Of a stretch of DNA of 64,000 nucleotides, positions 23,401-36,640 are shown piece after piece. The notes under the pieces are model-generated. The model was not told the origin of the DNA. It worked only from the letters and a program-made list of their open reading frames with translations, and ran no database searches. Position 1 is the first letter of the stretch. Every line of letters starts with the position of its first letter. This DNA comes from Argentina anserina (taxonomy: Eukaryota > Streptophyta > Magnoliopsida > Rosales > Rosaceae): contig NC_065877.1 of the NCBI RefSeq assembly GCF_933775445.1, positions 5,766,001 through 5,830,000 of the forward strand, read 5' to 3'. The translations under genes and the position numbers were made by a program.

Positions 23401-24256
23401 ATGAAATGGAAGCCTTTTCCCAATACTGAAAAATCAAATTCACAGATAAATCTCAATATTTATGGGTTTGAATACAGCTGAATTGTTTAGAATCTAATAA
23501 GTACACAAACACTAATAAGTTTAACAAAAAGTATACCTTTGCCATGATTGGAGCGACTTCTTTCTCTACAGCCTGTCCTACTTTCATCCTGATAGCCTAC
23601 TCCTCAGGCGTCAATAGATCATTAGATTGATAAGAGTCGGAAGCTGTAAATTTTCAAGGTCACGAGATGATAGCAAGGAAAGCTAATACCCGAAATCGCC
23701 TAATAGCCTACATTTTCTACAAATAGAACTGGCAACTAAGCAAAATCTTTCTGCGTGCAAAATACTCGACAGAACAGTAATAATAACAATATCAACAGAA
23801 ATTTAAAAAACAAATAAATCACACAATGCGTGTGTTCACAAAATGGATGCATACATAAACTATCGAGTTATCTATCGACTATCATTTTGATTTTGACATA
23901 TTGTATATATGTGATGAGTATGATTTCTTACTGCAGGGAGGAAATGTCGAGGCCGGAGTTGCCTGTGGAAAAGCAAGGGAGACATCCAATGCAGGTGAAT
24001 TGAAATAAGTGGTCATCGCTTCATCTGCAACTAATATCACAACACAATACCAGCTTATCAAAAATTATCAGAATCACTAAAACCAAAAACACAATGAACA
24101 AGACTTCGTTCAAGCTCAAGAATCCAACAAAAAGCCATAAATTATTGATCTTTTTCCCTCCCGACAATTCCAATTCATTTAGTTTATTGATTTGGAGGAA
24201 TAACGAAGTAGAGACTGAGCTGAATCGTGGTTACCTTGATTTGGTGGTACAGTCAT
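20445..24256 (-). pseudogene. ACX4: acyl-CoA oxidase 4 (short-chain, peroxisomal), multiply disrupted
   Basis: ACX4 catalyses the first step of peroxisomal beta-oxidation on short-chain acyl-CoAs. Recognisable exons run from the start at 24256 (MTVPPNQ) through [89 protein letters not shown] and [15 protein letters not shown] to LVTGRE near 20510. Damage I can read: TAG replaces the conserved Gln after LTPEE (23597-23599), and a 5-nt deletion near 23410 shifts the YWEKA exon. About 20 residues holding the conserved WALTEP..GSD motif are missing near 22880. A 490-bp transposon sits inside the AWQP exon (21546-22035). The RKQFGAPL motif is scrambled near 21390, and a second 5-nt deletion near 20535 shifts the last exon. 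The exon between LLGGNG and AFCDLEP was not found. Most introns keep GT-AG sites, so this was a full genomic copy, not a retrocopy. It is not expected to make enzyme. Confidence 0.92.
21546..22035. mobile_element. 490-bp non-autonomous hAT-like element in ACX4 exon
   Basis: The insert is bounded by an exact 8-bp duplication GGTTGCCA (21538-21545 and 22036-22043), which is part of the ACX4 coding sequence (the AWQP codons) read once on each side. The ends are short imperfect inverted repeats: GCTGTGATGCAC at the left and GTGCATCCTT at the right, sharing GATGCAC. Just inside, both ends carry CGTATCC/GGATACGGGTACG-type motifs in opposite orientations. The middle is AT-rich and has no transposase. 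The 8-bp duplication points to the hAT superfamily. Confidence 0.82.
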
Positions 24257-25247
24257 GATGAAAAAATGGATTGGGTTTTTTTTTTCAGTGCTTTCCGGTT
24301 CGTTGGGATCAGTGGCGATTGAGTTTGAGCTCCAAATTAGGCGGATCAGTGATGAGGTTGTTGGCACGCAACTCTAGGCTTTTATATGTTGTCCTCTTTC
24401 TGATCATTTGATTTTTCCCCTATTCTAACCTTTGACCCATGTCTATTTATGGTTTCTACATTTGTAAATTGTAACTCCCTATACATTCAATATATAGGGT
24501 ATTATTATTCAAATCCATAAGGCACCACTCCTCCCCTTTCTAATATTAATATTTGAGGGAGCTTTTGAGTTATGGCCTTATGGTTTCCACACGATTTATG
24601 CGAAATTAGTTTGACGTACATTAGTTATCCGAAATGATTTTAGATAACAGAATTCTAGTTTAGTACCTTTTTTAATGCGATAACCAGTAGTTGACCTAAG
24701 TGGATGATCGTGATCTGCCTACCAATCACGGAGTTAAATCAAGTCACTTTAGTCCCCAAAACAAGCTGGTAACTAAATCGAAAGCTAGAGAGATCTCATT
24801 GTTATCGACAACGAATACAACGACAATTTTTATTGCTTGGTGGTGTGTATGTAGTAGATTTCAACCATTTATACTTTTGGGTGTAAATTCATTTAGCTTC
24901 CTCTCGTTCTTTCTCGAGTTTAATTGAGTTGGAGACTTGTGTTTTATGTGTTATTTTTCTTTTGACCTAAAATTAATCCTCAATTAGTGACTTCATGTAT
25001 TTTTCTAACCTTTACCATTTCATGAAAATTAATATGAAATGTGTAGTCAGTTGTCCTATTGTAGTGATGGGGGAGTAGAATTTTTAGAGAGAAGAAGGAC
25101 TACAACACGCAATTATAAAAGATAAATGAATAAAAAATAAATATTTACAGCTCTCTCTCTCTCTAAGAGTATGAAATGTCATCGGTTTGAATCGTTTGAT
25201 TACTTAAACAAAGTCTCCTCTCCGATTCACCTCCAAAATCTCTCGCT
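24257..25247. other. divergent promoter region between ACX4 relic and tomosyn gene
   Basis: AT-rich with a (CT)n run at about 25151-25163 near the start of the tomosyn-type gene. No exon is recognised. Short open frames here do not resemble any family. Confidence 0.45.
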
Positions 25248-28200
25248 ATGTTCGCCAAGCGACTCCTTCAGAAAGCCGTCAACCACCACCACCACCATTC
25301 TCAGGTATTCCTCCTTCACTTTCCGGCCATCCCATCGCCGCCGCCTGTATCTCTACTCCTTTACCCTTCTACTACAACAACCGAGTTGAATTGATTGATC
25401 GAGTGCCTAGGGTTTTCATTTCTTACTGTAATTGGCTAAATCTTTCTTCTTTCGATTCGCTTGCTTCCATCTGAAAGAGTTGTGCTTCCGTGAATTGAAT
25501 TTCGAGCTCGAGCTCTTGGAAACTGAAGAGCTTTTAATTGGATTTTAACTACTATGGGACTTGTGATCGATCGGTGTTTCTTTTTTGTGCTTTCAAGTTT
25601 TGATTGAGTTTTGTGATTGTTTGATTTCAGCAGAATTTGCAGCAAGAAGGCAGCTTGACGTCAGCAGACTTGGACCTGCGAGTTGCAGTTCATTACGGGA
25701 TTCCATCTACTTCGTCCCTTCTTGCTTTTGACCCCATTCAGCGTCTTCTCGCCATCGGGACACTGTCAGTTCAAATGCACCTTTTTTTCTCTATCTTTTT
25801 CGCAGTTAAATTCGCAGAATTTGGATAGTAAATGTTGCTGATAAGTTGGCTTACTTGTTGCTACTAAGCATTGTCGCTATGCATTTCTTAGCATGACTGT
25901 TAATTTCGAGTGACTGTACCTTGCAAACTAGTATTCGTGCTTTCTCCTTTCCTTGTACATTGATTGTGGTTAGAACTAATTATGGAAGATAGGTAGGTAG
26001 TTTTGGTGAGAGCGGTTGTGTACTTATTTCAAAGAAGGCAATGCAATATTTTTGTAACTTTCAGCTGGATAGGCTGCTAGGATTGCGTTGTGTGTTCACT
26101 TTGATGAACAGTGGATCGTCTTGCTTGACATCAATTATGCACGATTGTGTGACATTATTTGTTTTTGATGCTGATAGGGATGGAAGGATCAAAGTAATTG
26201 GTGGTGACGGTATTGAAGGGCTCCTTATATCCCCAAAGCAACTTCCTTACAAATTCATTGAGGTATCAGCTTGCACCATCACCTATATATATTTACTGTA
26301 ATATATATTTTTTTCATGTTCCCCCTTAGTCTACTGTTAGTAATACAAGGGTACGGTATAGTAGGGTGATATTTTCAAGGAATATTTCTATAAATTTTTG
26401 AAAAGGCTGATACTTTCTCCTTCATCAAAACAAATAAGTAAAAATAGTATCTCGCATATTGAGAAAACCACTGTAATTTTTTTTTTAAATACTTGAAGAA
26501 ACAACTACTGACCCATACATATAGTGCGTGAATTTCGGACGGACTTCTCCGCGTGGAGGGAATTACTAAATATAGTCTATGCCTTAAGGTTACATTCATG
26601 TACATATATTTTGGTACACCTTTTCCTTCCGGTCTGCATTACTTGACTACTCTTCTTCTCTTTTTCTTACTGATTAACCAGTAAACTTAAATTTACTGTA
26701 CTTTTTGCAGTTTCTACAAAATCAGGGTTACTTGGTCAGCATCTTAAATGATAATAACATTCAGGTATTGATTCTTTGTACTCTGTAGTGTTTATTTTCC
26801 ATGCCACCTTAATGTACATGGAAAACGTGAAAGTTTTATAAAAGTCTTTCTATGTCATGCATCCTCTTTAATTTCCCTTTTGGCAATTTTTAAAGAGCAG
26901 TGTCTTTTAGGTAGCTATTCCGCATAGTGTTTGTGGTTGGGTGAATTATGTTTACCTGTTCAACTAAATCTATTACAGAAATAGATGATAGTTGATTGCA
27001 GCAAAGACCGTTAACTTGACAACTATAGTTGATAATGAAATGCTAACAATAGGACATTCTTTCTGCTTACAATTGATCAGTAACTTCTCAATTTTTGGCA
27101 GGTTTGGAATCTTGACGACAGATGCCTAGTTTGTTCTCTAGAGTGGGAATCAAATATAACTGCTTTTTCTGTAATCCATGGCTCCAACTTAATGTATTTT
27201 ACTGACCAGAACAGAATTACTTTCTCTCTCTCTTTTTTTCTTTTTTTCTTTTTCGTTTGCAGTCATCTATTTATCAGATGGAGAAGTACACTTGATAATC
27301 TTTCTAGTACTTTACAATTCGTAGGTACGTGGGGGATGAGTATGCTTTATTGTCTGTGGTGAAGTATGATGCTGAGGAGGGAAAACTTTTGCAGTTGCCA
27401 TATCAAATATCTGCGGATTCATTAAGCGGTATTTCTTATTTTCTTCACTCTGCTGGTTTATAACTGAAGTGCATAAAGGAATCATAAGTTGGCATCTCTT
27501 TTAGCTCACATTAGCTCCCTCTGTTATGTTGATTACCTTATCGTAGAAGAAGCTAACTGAACGATGCAAGGGCTCTATCCATAGAAGAGGTGTCTCCCTA
27601 GAAAAATAAAGTAAAAACCAAAGAACAAAAATATATCTATATAAACAAATATAAAATGTCCTCTGGGATGCTTGAGAACATTTTATCATAAATCTCGCAA
27701 ATGTGGGCATCAATTCAGTAAAGAGTGTTGCAACAATTAAGATGATATGATTGTCGCATGAAAACTTTGGGTCGCTAAATTGTCAGTCTTTGTGTTCTTT
27801 TTACTCAGATAATCAGGGATCCAAGTTCAGTTAATCTCAGGCCATGATTTGCTTCTGTCCATTCTGTTTATTGTTTCAGTTTTGTTGGACAACATGTTCT
27901 TAAGAGTTTCCTTGACCTTGTTGTGTTAACATGTTTAAATAAAATCTGTTACTGAGAAAGAGTTGGAATTGGATTTTGAAGTTGTAGGGATGTCAAAGAT
28001 TTCTACTACCTATGTCTTAGTATTTTCCCGTGAGGTGTCTTGTTTTTATTGTGATGTCTATCAATATCTGTACCATATTGTTATCGACAGTATGATTCAT
28101 TTCTTCTACAATTATTACTCATCCTATTGTTCTTTGCTATCATGCAGAAGCTGCTGAGTTTCCATTTTCGACTGATCAACCGATAGTTGGACTTCTTCCC

Positions 28201-30400
28201 CAGCCTGGTTCATATGGAAATAGGCAAGTAATGGCATATTTATAATTTCTCACATCACATAATCCCTTAATAGTGTGAAACAGATTGGCCTAGATGTTCT
28301 CTTTCTGATTTTGCCAGAACAATCATCACTGCTGGCCGTTGTTCTTAAATTAAGTTACTTAAATTCAGTTAAGTAATAATTAGTAAACATGTCTATTTTT
28401 CATAGAACCAATTATTCTTTAATCAAATTATCATCTAAGAGAGCAATTTCTTTTCATAAGACGGATATATTGAAATTCACAAGTATCGCATTTAAATGCT
28501 ATTATGCTTTTTTCTTCTTCTTTTTTATTTTATCAAGGCAACAGTTCAGATTTTTATATGGCCAAGGAGGACTTCAAATACTTCTCTTAAAATTATAGTT
28601 TTGCAGTTTGCTAGTAACTTCTAAAGATTTTATATCTGACTTTTGCTCGCTGCTTGCTTATATTTGTCAAGGCTTACATCAATAATCGGAAAAACTACCT
28701 TATATTTATACATTTTATTGAATGATGAGGGTTTGTTGTTATCAGAGTACTGATTGCATATCAAAATGGGCTGCTTATTCTGTGGGACGTTTCTGAAGCT
28801 CAGATTGTTTTTCTTGGAGGTGGTAAGGATCTCCAACTAAAGGATGGAGTTGTTAAGCCTACTGATGAAGTCAATATAGATTCTCCTGAAAATACCATAG
28901 AAAATGAACTGGCAGAGAAAGAGATAAGCGCTCTTTGTTGGGCATCATCCAATGGGTCCATTTTGGCTGTGGGATATGTAGATGGAGATATATTGTTCTG
29001 GAACACGTCCTCTGCTGCTTCCAGTAAGGGTCAGCAAGTATTGTCATCATCTAATAATGTTGTTAAATTACGGTTATCATCAGCAGAAAGAAGACTTCCT
29101 GTCATTGTCTTGCAGTGGTGCACATTAAATAAATCCCACAATGATTGTGATGGACAACTATTTATCTATGGTGGTGATGAAATAGGATCAGACGAAGTTC
29201 TGACGGTGCGTCATATGTTTAAAGTTGTTTGACTTCCCTTTTGTGCCATTTAGTTGCAATTGAATGCAGTTGCTGAATATTTTATGGATTTGTCCCAATA
29301 TAAGATATCCATCCAAGCTTACACTTCTCAATAACATTACAACATACCTAGAAATAGTAAAGACATAAGTGTGAAAGTGAAATTATATCTTGAAACAATA
29401 AAATTGGTTTATATGCCTGATGATTTTCAAATAAACAACATTTTCGCTCTTTATTACATAATTTTGATTTCTCATCTAGTATGAGCTGCATGCAGTTTTT
29501 TGTCCCTTGCCTCTTTTTCCAGTTCTGATTCTGATATTGATTAACTGATTTTTAGTTTTATGATTGTATCCTGGATGCGTTTGGAAATTAATATGTTGCA
29601 TGTGTTGTCGCTTCATTCTTTATGAAGCAGAGCTTCATTGCTTTGTCTTATCTCTGAAAGCTACTGGCATTCAAGATTGGTGCTGATTGTTTTTCTTCTG
29701 TCCAGGTTTTAACTCTTGATTGGTCATCTGGGATGGGAAATTTAAGGTGTGTTGGCCGTACAGACCTTATCCTTACTGGTTCGTTTGCAGACATGATTTT
29801 ATTGCCACATTCTGCAGCATTTGTGGGTAATCACAGAGCTGATGCTTTTGTGTTAACAAATCCTGGCCAATTGCAATTTTATGATGAAACCAGCCTATCC
29901 ACCTTAATATCCCAGCAAGAAAAGAAACCATCTGTCTCTGGTTTGGATTTTCCAGTGGTGATACCTACTACTAATCCGACCATGACTGCTGCCAAACTTG
30001 TTAAGACACCTACTGGGGAGAACTCATTAAAGGCTCTATCAGAGGTATAACATTTTTCGAGTTTATATCTGGCAGGGGTGTTTCACTTTTTTCATTCATA
30101 AAGTGCTCATGCTTATCTTTTTCTACCTCACATGCTTCATTTTTTATTTTTCAGATATCCTCAGTTCTGAACCTGTGCTCATTACCAACTTCAGTAGATG
30201 GTACAACTTGGCCCTTGACTGGAGGTGTGCCCAGTCAATTATCTCTTTCGAAGAATAGTGGTCTTGAGAGAGTATATCTAGCAGGATATTCAGATGGATC
30301 TGTTCGGATCTGGAATGCCACATATCCGCTCTTATCTTGTGTCTGTGTTTTAGAAGGCGAGGTATCACCAGTTCACCACTCATTGAATATTGAATGTACT

Positions 30401-30432
<32 letters not shown>

Positions 30433-33400
30433 TCATGTAGCACACAACTTCTCTGTATATAAGGTAGACATATTTAAGTTATTTTAATCTAATTGGCAGG
30501 TACAAGGTATAAGAGTGGCTGGTCTAAGTTCTCCAGTCTCAGGAATCGATTTATGCATCTCCACTCTAAACTTGGCTGTTGGCAGTGAATCTGGTTTGGT
30601 TAGATATTTTCACTATTAATTACTATATTTCACTTCTAAGTTTTACTATACTGATCGACTTTCCACCGGCATGAATAGGTTCGTATTTACAACCTTAAAG
30701 GGTGTTCAGATGAGATAAAATTCCTCTTTGTAACCGAAACCAAATGTGAAGGTATTCAATGTCCTTGACTTTCTTTGATCAAATCCGCTTAATATGACCT
30801 TGAAATTGTTATTCTAGAGCTTTTATTCTATCAAGCTAACAATTGATAACTTGTTTATTAGCCCACAGTTTGTCTGAAGTCAAAGGACCTCAATGCAGAG
30901 CTGTTTTCAGTCTTACTAATTCCCGAGTTCAAGTGCTACAGTTTGTGAAGCATGGAGGTAAACTTGCAGTGGGATTTGAATGTGGTCATGTAAGTTTCAT
31001 TTGTTCATTACTGTTGATAGTTTTTTTTAATCGTTTGATAGTTTTGAAGGATTTTAAATTGATGTTCCCGTCTCAGGTCGCAATGCTGGACACAAGTTCC
31101 TTATCTATTTTGTTTTTCATTAAAGTTGCATCTTTATCTAGCTCCCCAGTCATATCAATGAGTTGGAAAGAAATTACAAATCCTCAAGGCTTCTTGAAGA
31201 GTTCAAAGCTCTCAGAAACAAAGTCACAGGTTCACCCTGCAGAGGAAGTAATATTCATCTTAACCAAAGATGCAAATATACATTTAATCTGTGGAAACAC
31301 GGGTAATATGATCATCCCTCGGCCTTGGCAATTGAAAAAGGAGTCGGTTGCAATTTCAATGTATATTATAGGCAAGTATCAATTTCAATCTAGGAAAACA
31401 CTAAACACTTGTTATATTTCATTTATTTAGTAATTAGACAATTCTGAGTTTCTACGTATTATGATTTTTACTCCAGATGGCAGAATTTCAGCCTCTAAAG
31501 TATCTGATGCAAATCTGCCGGAGGAGGCGGCAAAGGATTCTTCAACCAAGAACAACTCTGTGGCAGGAAGTTATCCGGTTCCTTTAAATTCATTCGAGGG
31601 AGACCTGAACTATAATTCAGAAAATGCATACTCTGAAGAAAGATTGTTGAACTCGCTGATTTTGCTTTGTTGTGTGGATTCAGTACACATGTACTTGACG
31701 AAATCTGTGATTCAGGTGCTTGTTATGCTGCCTTTATCATATTCCTTTGTTCTTGCTTACTACTTTGTTGCATTTTTCTTAGCATGCTAAGGCTATATGC
31801 TCTCATTAGGGAAACAATGAACCCATTCGGAAGGTGAAACATGCAAGAACTTGCATCTGGTCAGCAACTCTGAAGAAATCTAAAAAAGTTTGGGGATTGA
31901 CTTTGCTATTTCAGACGGGAGAGATTGAAATTAGGTAGAGTTTCTCATTCTTTCCTGGCAGCAATAATAAAAAAAATACAGAATGTGCTACTTTGAGTGA
32001 TCTGCGCCTCCCATCGACCTATCATAATTGATAGATTATTGATTGAAATTGCTGATATCCATAGCATGTCATAAAAAAATGTTGGTCCACTATGTAATCC
32101 ATTCGTTACGGAAGGGAAGAAAAAAGATGCAATCGTTTAATGGAATAATCATACCTTTCAATGTGCAGATCTGTTCCTGATTTAGAATTGGTGAAAGAAA
32201 GCTCCTTGATGTCAATTCTAAGGTGGAACTCTAAGGCAAACATGGATAAGACAATGAGTTTTGATGATGCGCATATTACAGTGGTAATGTTTTTCCGAAA
32301 ATTTAAGAAATGTAGGGGCACTTGAGTTGTTGCTGTTAAATTGAGGCATGACTGATTAGTATGATTCTTACAGGAAAATGGGTATGAAACAGCATTCATC
32401 TCCCTGTTAGCTGCTGAAAATGATTTCAGGTGCATTCTTTTTCTTTTGTTTTCATCATATTAGTTTAGCAATCTAGCTACTGGTCCATTGGTTTAGATGT
32501 GAAGTTGAGGCATTAAGCATTAAAGTTTGGTTTTTGAATTGGGAGTAATAAAGATGATTCCTGAAATTTTACTTCTATAGGATTCCAGAGTCTTTGCCTT
32601 GTCTACATGATCCAGTTCTAGCATCTGCTGCAGAGGCTGCATTAAGTGTCTCTTCAAATCAGAAGAAGAAACAGGTTTAGAGAAAACAAAATTTAGTTTT
32701 TATACTTTTATTAGGTTTTTATTTTCTGAAGGATTCATTATGTTGCATTCACTACATACAGAGTACTGCCCCTGCGATATTAGGTGGTATTGTCAAAGGT
32801 TTGAAAGGAGGAAAAATGGTTCAGAGTGGAGATTCTACTGCAACTCCTAAATCCAGGTTTGACCGTGTCGAAGGCGTGTTTTTGAAGTCTCAACAGTTGG
32901 ATTCTGTCCCAGTTTTGGATCATCATGGAAATTTGGAGCTTAACATAGGTCTGTTCCTCTTCACTCCTTTATTTTCATCTCCCTGTTGAATCTTTGCTTT
33001 GTTGGGTCAACCGTACACTTTTAATTTCAAACTGAATTTATGGTTTTGGCAGATGACATTGAAATTGATGAACCTCTATATGTAGCATCTACGTCAACAT
33101 CCCATGATGTTGATGATAAAAAGAGAGGTAATTTTGTTTGTTATGTTTGCATGATGTTTTTAAAAAAAAAAATTAAAGCACAACAATAAGAACAAATTTG
33201 TATTGCAGAAGGGGACTCAGAGAGGGATAGATTATTTCAAGGTGGGACTGGTGATACAAAACCCAGAGTTAGGACTGCTGAAGAAATCAAAGCTAAATAT
33301 AGAAAAGCTGAGGTAATTTCAGATGATGATACTGGTTTTATATGAGATAAGCATGTACCCTAGAATTAATTTTCGCTCTAATATGGATTCAGGATGCTTC

Positions 33401-33795
33401 TTCGGTGGCTTCTCAAGCAAGAAATAAGCTAATGGAGAGGGGGCAAAAGCTTGAGGTAGGTTGACAGATTTGAGAAACTGACTATTATATTTCATCTTCC
33501 ATTTATTGGAAAAATGCTGTGATACTGTCACTTGGGGGTACTAGTGACTGCAAACTGTTTTACTTTATCTCAGTTTTTCCTGGATCCAGTGACAGTATAC
33601 TTTTAAAACGGAGGAAATGTTTGAATGACTCTTACACCAACTGGCTTCTTTTCACTTTCTTCTAATTCAAAATTTCGCTTGCATCAGAAACTCAGCAAGC
33701 GCACTGAGGATCTACAGAATGGAGCTGAAGATTTTGCATCAATGGCGAATGAGCTAGTCAAGACACTAGAAGCACGAAAATGGTGGCATATTTAA
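25248..33795 (+). CDS. Lgl/tomosyn-family WD40 protein (SRO7-like) with C-terminal SNARE motif
   Basis: About 24 exons encode a protein near 1,050-1,100 aa. Exon 1 (25248-25304) begins MFAKRLLQKAVNHHHHHS. The next two give LRVAVHYGIPSTSSLLAFDP and DGRIKVIGGDGIEGLL, the typical Lgl N-terminus. WD40-like blades follow (VWNLDDRCLVCSLEWESNITAF, VLIAYQNGLLILWDVSEAQ, SILAVGYVDGDILFWNTSS, VYLAGYSDGSVRIWNATYP). The last exons encode RVRTAEEIKAKYRKAEDAS then RNKLMERGQKLEKLSKRTEDL, a longin-less R-SNARE coiled coil, ending KWWHI. Tomosyn/Lgl proteins bind Q-SNAREs such as syntaxins and regulate exocytosis; plants have a few homologues. Two introns use GC donors (28224 and 31372, both G|GCAAGT); the rest that I read are GT-AG. 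The frame is open throughout. Confidence 0.9.
30404..30432. repeat. (TA)n microsatellite in tomosyn intron
   Basis: Run of about fourteen TA dinucleotides in the intron after the LLSCVCVLEGE exon. Confidence 0.85.
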
Positions 33796-34259
33796 ATTGT
33801 TCCACCTTTTTTGCTGGCTTCCAGGTTTCATATAAGGGGAGTTGTTGGTCCTCTTTGACTAAGGCCGAGAGAAGACAGTTTATGTAAAGACCTCATCTGT
33901 GGCGTGATCAGAAGACATTCCGAAGTTCGCACGCTTGTAGTGTATAGAACTCAATTTGTCATCTCATTGTATGTTGCATTTGATGCACATTAAATTATGT
34001 GGTGGCAAAGCAGTTTAGGTGGTTGCTTGGCTTCAACAGTGGAAGCCGCATTTTTTCTGATATGTTCATGATTGTGAAAGAAGTGTGAAAATATATATAA
34101 AGGAGAAACTGCGAAGCATTTCAATCATCAGTTTCGTTACAATTCAGCCCTTGCTCTTGTTGCAGAGAAAAATAAAAGACGAGGCAAATTTGATTTTATG
34201 CTCTAAAGTTAGTCACAAACAGTGGTCTATGACATATCCATGGCCGCATTTTTCTGGTG
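33796..34259. other. 3' flanks of convergent tomosyn and SelT-like genes
   Basis: Untranslated 3' ends of two convergent genes. Nothing else is recognised. Confidence 0.5.
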
Positions 34260-35334
34260 TCAGCTTTTCAGAACTGTTCTCGAATTAGCAGCAAGCTTAT
34301 TCCCAACAAGATCCCTCAACTCAATTTCACTAGGGAACCTCTCCTCCTTCAGCTTCGAAAACACCTAGAATGTGAAAGGAGACAAGGATGAGAATCAAGA
34401 GAAATGGAACTCAAACAGAAACTATGGATTGCAAGACATCATTGATGATTGCTCTAAATCATACCAGTTCACCATTACAATAAACTTCAAAAGCTCCGGT
34501 ACTTTCAAGGAATGATTGCAAGAAGTTCCCCAAAAGCCAACTGGTTGCAATGCTCCCAAATCTATTAGCTTGCAAAGACTGGTACCAAGAAGGTGGTGGC
34601 AGCATCCCAAGCCTCTGAAAAATGTGCTCACCGCCCAATATCGTTCCGATGATCCCTACTTGAATAACTGGTACCAATTTGCTGAACAAGCGTTTTGGTA
34701 ATGAAGCAGGGTGGTTTGCTAGTATAACAGTCATCCCAGGATATGATGTTGCCAACATGTTTTTCATTGTTATTGCATTTCCTCTGCCACAAATTATACA
34801 TAGCAAAGAAAAGGATTGTGATGAGAATATGTGACTACTTTAACTACCTACTATAGTTCTATAGCTTGATCACTGTTACCAATCATCAAAATTTGAATTG
34901 GGAAGAAGTTCTCAAAAAAAAAAAAGGAGAAACCTGTAAGAACAAGATGTGCAAAAATCAATATTGACGGTGTTTCCTACGCCAGTTTCTCCAATGTCGT
35001 TGGATTTCTGAGTTGAACAAACACATCAAGATAAGAATCTTCAGCATATATGAGGTGATATTTATATGCAATTCATCCGTGTGCATAATTATAAACTATG
35101 CCACTATGATAATGAAAAATGAGGTTTCAGAGAGACCTGAACTGGGAATTTAAGCGGCTCTTGGAGAATCTCTTGCTGTTCGGTTTGGGGATCAGGGTCT
35201 TGTTCATCAGGGTCAGCAATCTGGTGATAATGATACAAGGTAGGCTTGGGAGGTCTAGGTGTGAATAGGTTGAAAATGTCTCTGCAGAACAAAAGGATTG
35301 GTAACGCAACTAGAACTATATGAGCTCGATCCAT
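34260..35334 (-). CDS. SelT-like (Rdx family) thioredoxin-fold protein
   Basis: Four exons join to 231 aa: 35334-35137, 35007-34934, 34783-34465 and 34364-34260. The N-terminus MDRAHIVLVALPILLFCRDIFNLF is a signal peptide or anchor, followed by a Pro- and acidic-rich linker. The redox motif C-T-S-C lies in NIDFCTSCSYRGNAITM. Animal SelT has selenocysteine at the second position, while plants use cysteine. The hydrophobic PVIQVGIIGTILGGEHIF is the usual membrane-associated SelT insertion, and the domain continues to FLESTGAFEVYCNGELVFSKL and ends LKS. SelT proteins are ER oxidoreductases; the substrate is unknown in plants. The start at MDR is preferred because homologues begin this way, although an in-frame ATG seven codons upstream (35355) exists. 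All splice sites are GT-AG. Confidence 0.93.
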
Positions 35335-35998
35335 CAAAGAGAGTAATGGAGACACCCAGATAACAAAACAGAGTGATTGTCTTCTGTTTTAGGCTATTGC
35401 CAAGGCATATGATTCACTTGCTCATAGAAGCTTTGCTGATTAGTAGGATCTTCATTTTCCATGGGAATGAATGTGACAAATGCCAATCATCTAACCCCCA
35501 AACACTAGCTAGGTTAATATCAATTTCGTATAGTTTGGTCCAATCAATTCTAGTGGTGTACTACGTACAAATATAAAAAACCAATCTCTACTTGTGAGTT
35601 TGTGACACTACAAACACTTCAAAATTGTCAGAATTCTTTGTTTTACTCACACGCTTTTTAGATTTATAGATTTATAATATAGATGACTAAGATTAGAAAT
35701 TGAGTAAATTCTAACATAAAAAATTCAAGACAGAGTATAAGCCTTCAAGTTATCATTTCATTTGATCTTTTATCATTACATCTTTGTGAGTGATTTTATG
35801 CGATGATAAAAGACATGAGTCGTTTACTTGACATCTGAAATTTACTTTGGGCATTTAGGAATCCAAGCTATTCCTATTTCAGTTCATGGCTTTTGCATGC
35901 ATGTTACCTTGTGTTCCTATTTATTTCGGTTAATAGTGTCGGGTCTCTCTTATTCTTCCCCTAGTCTCACAACAAAATGTGATGCAAGCACATAAACT
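35335..35998. other. intergenic upstream of SelT-like gene
   Basis: Promoter side of the SelT-like gene, AT-rich. No coding exon is recognised. Confidence 0.45.
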
Positions 35999-36514
35999 AC
36001 TATACATTAAAACCTCTATAAATTTATAGGCTCGGGACTGAGGAAATTTATTATTTAGCGAGATATTAATATATCGATAAATTAATAATTAATTAATAAT
36101 TAATTAATAATTAATTAATAATTAATTAATCAATGTATAATAAATATTTTCTTTCATTTTTTCAAAGAACAAAGTTTTACTTTATGTTCATGCACCACAT
36201 TGTTGGATTTATCATAGATATTATTGTTCAAAATATTATGTTGTTTGATGTATTGTATTATTTTATTTAATAATAATTAAATCAGCAAAAATTTTCAATG
36301 AAATCTTCATAAATGTAAAATTTATTATACAAATTATGTTATTTTAATTTATATATTCGATGAAGTGTATATGAATTCTCAAATTTCTATTATCTTACAA
36401 ATTTAGCGAAATATTAATTTAGCACGTTAGCCTCGAGTCGGTACTAGCAAAAAGTATTATTTTAGTGAGGTTCATAATTAATCGGATATTAATTTATCGA
36501 GGTTCTATTATAGT
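35999..36514. mobile_element. AT-rich inverted-repeat (MITE-like) element
   Basis: The left end (ACTATACATTAAAACCTCTATAAATT) and the reverse complement of the right end (ACTATAATAGAACCTCGATAAATT) agree at most positions over about 26 bp, so the ends are imperfect terminal inverted repeats. CTCGGGACTGAGG near the left end is answered by GTCGG..CTCGAGG-type sequence near the right. The middle is AT-rich and includes an ATTAATTA tandem run at about 36083-36130. No open frame is present. The target duplication is not clear, so the superfamily is not assigned. Confidence 0.6.
36083..36130. repeat. (AATTAATAATT)n AT tandem repeat
   Basis: Four to five tandem copies of an 11-13 bp AATTAATAATT-type unit inside the inverted-repeat element. 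Confidence 0.85.
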
Positions 36515-36640
36515 TCTAACTCAGAGCACATTCACATTCTTCTTTCATTGGTTTGGTTTGAAATTCTACAAAAACATGAAACAACAAAATGTAGAGTGGT
36601 TACACTGTGAAAGTTGAAAAAAATCCGAAAATATATAATT

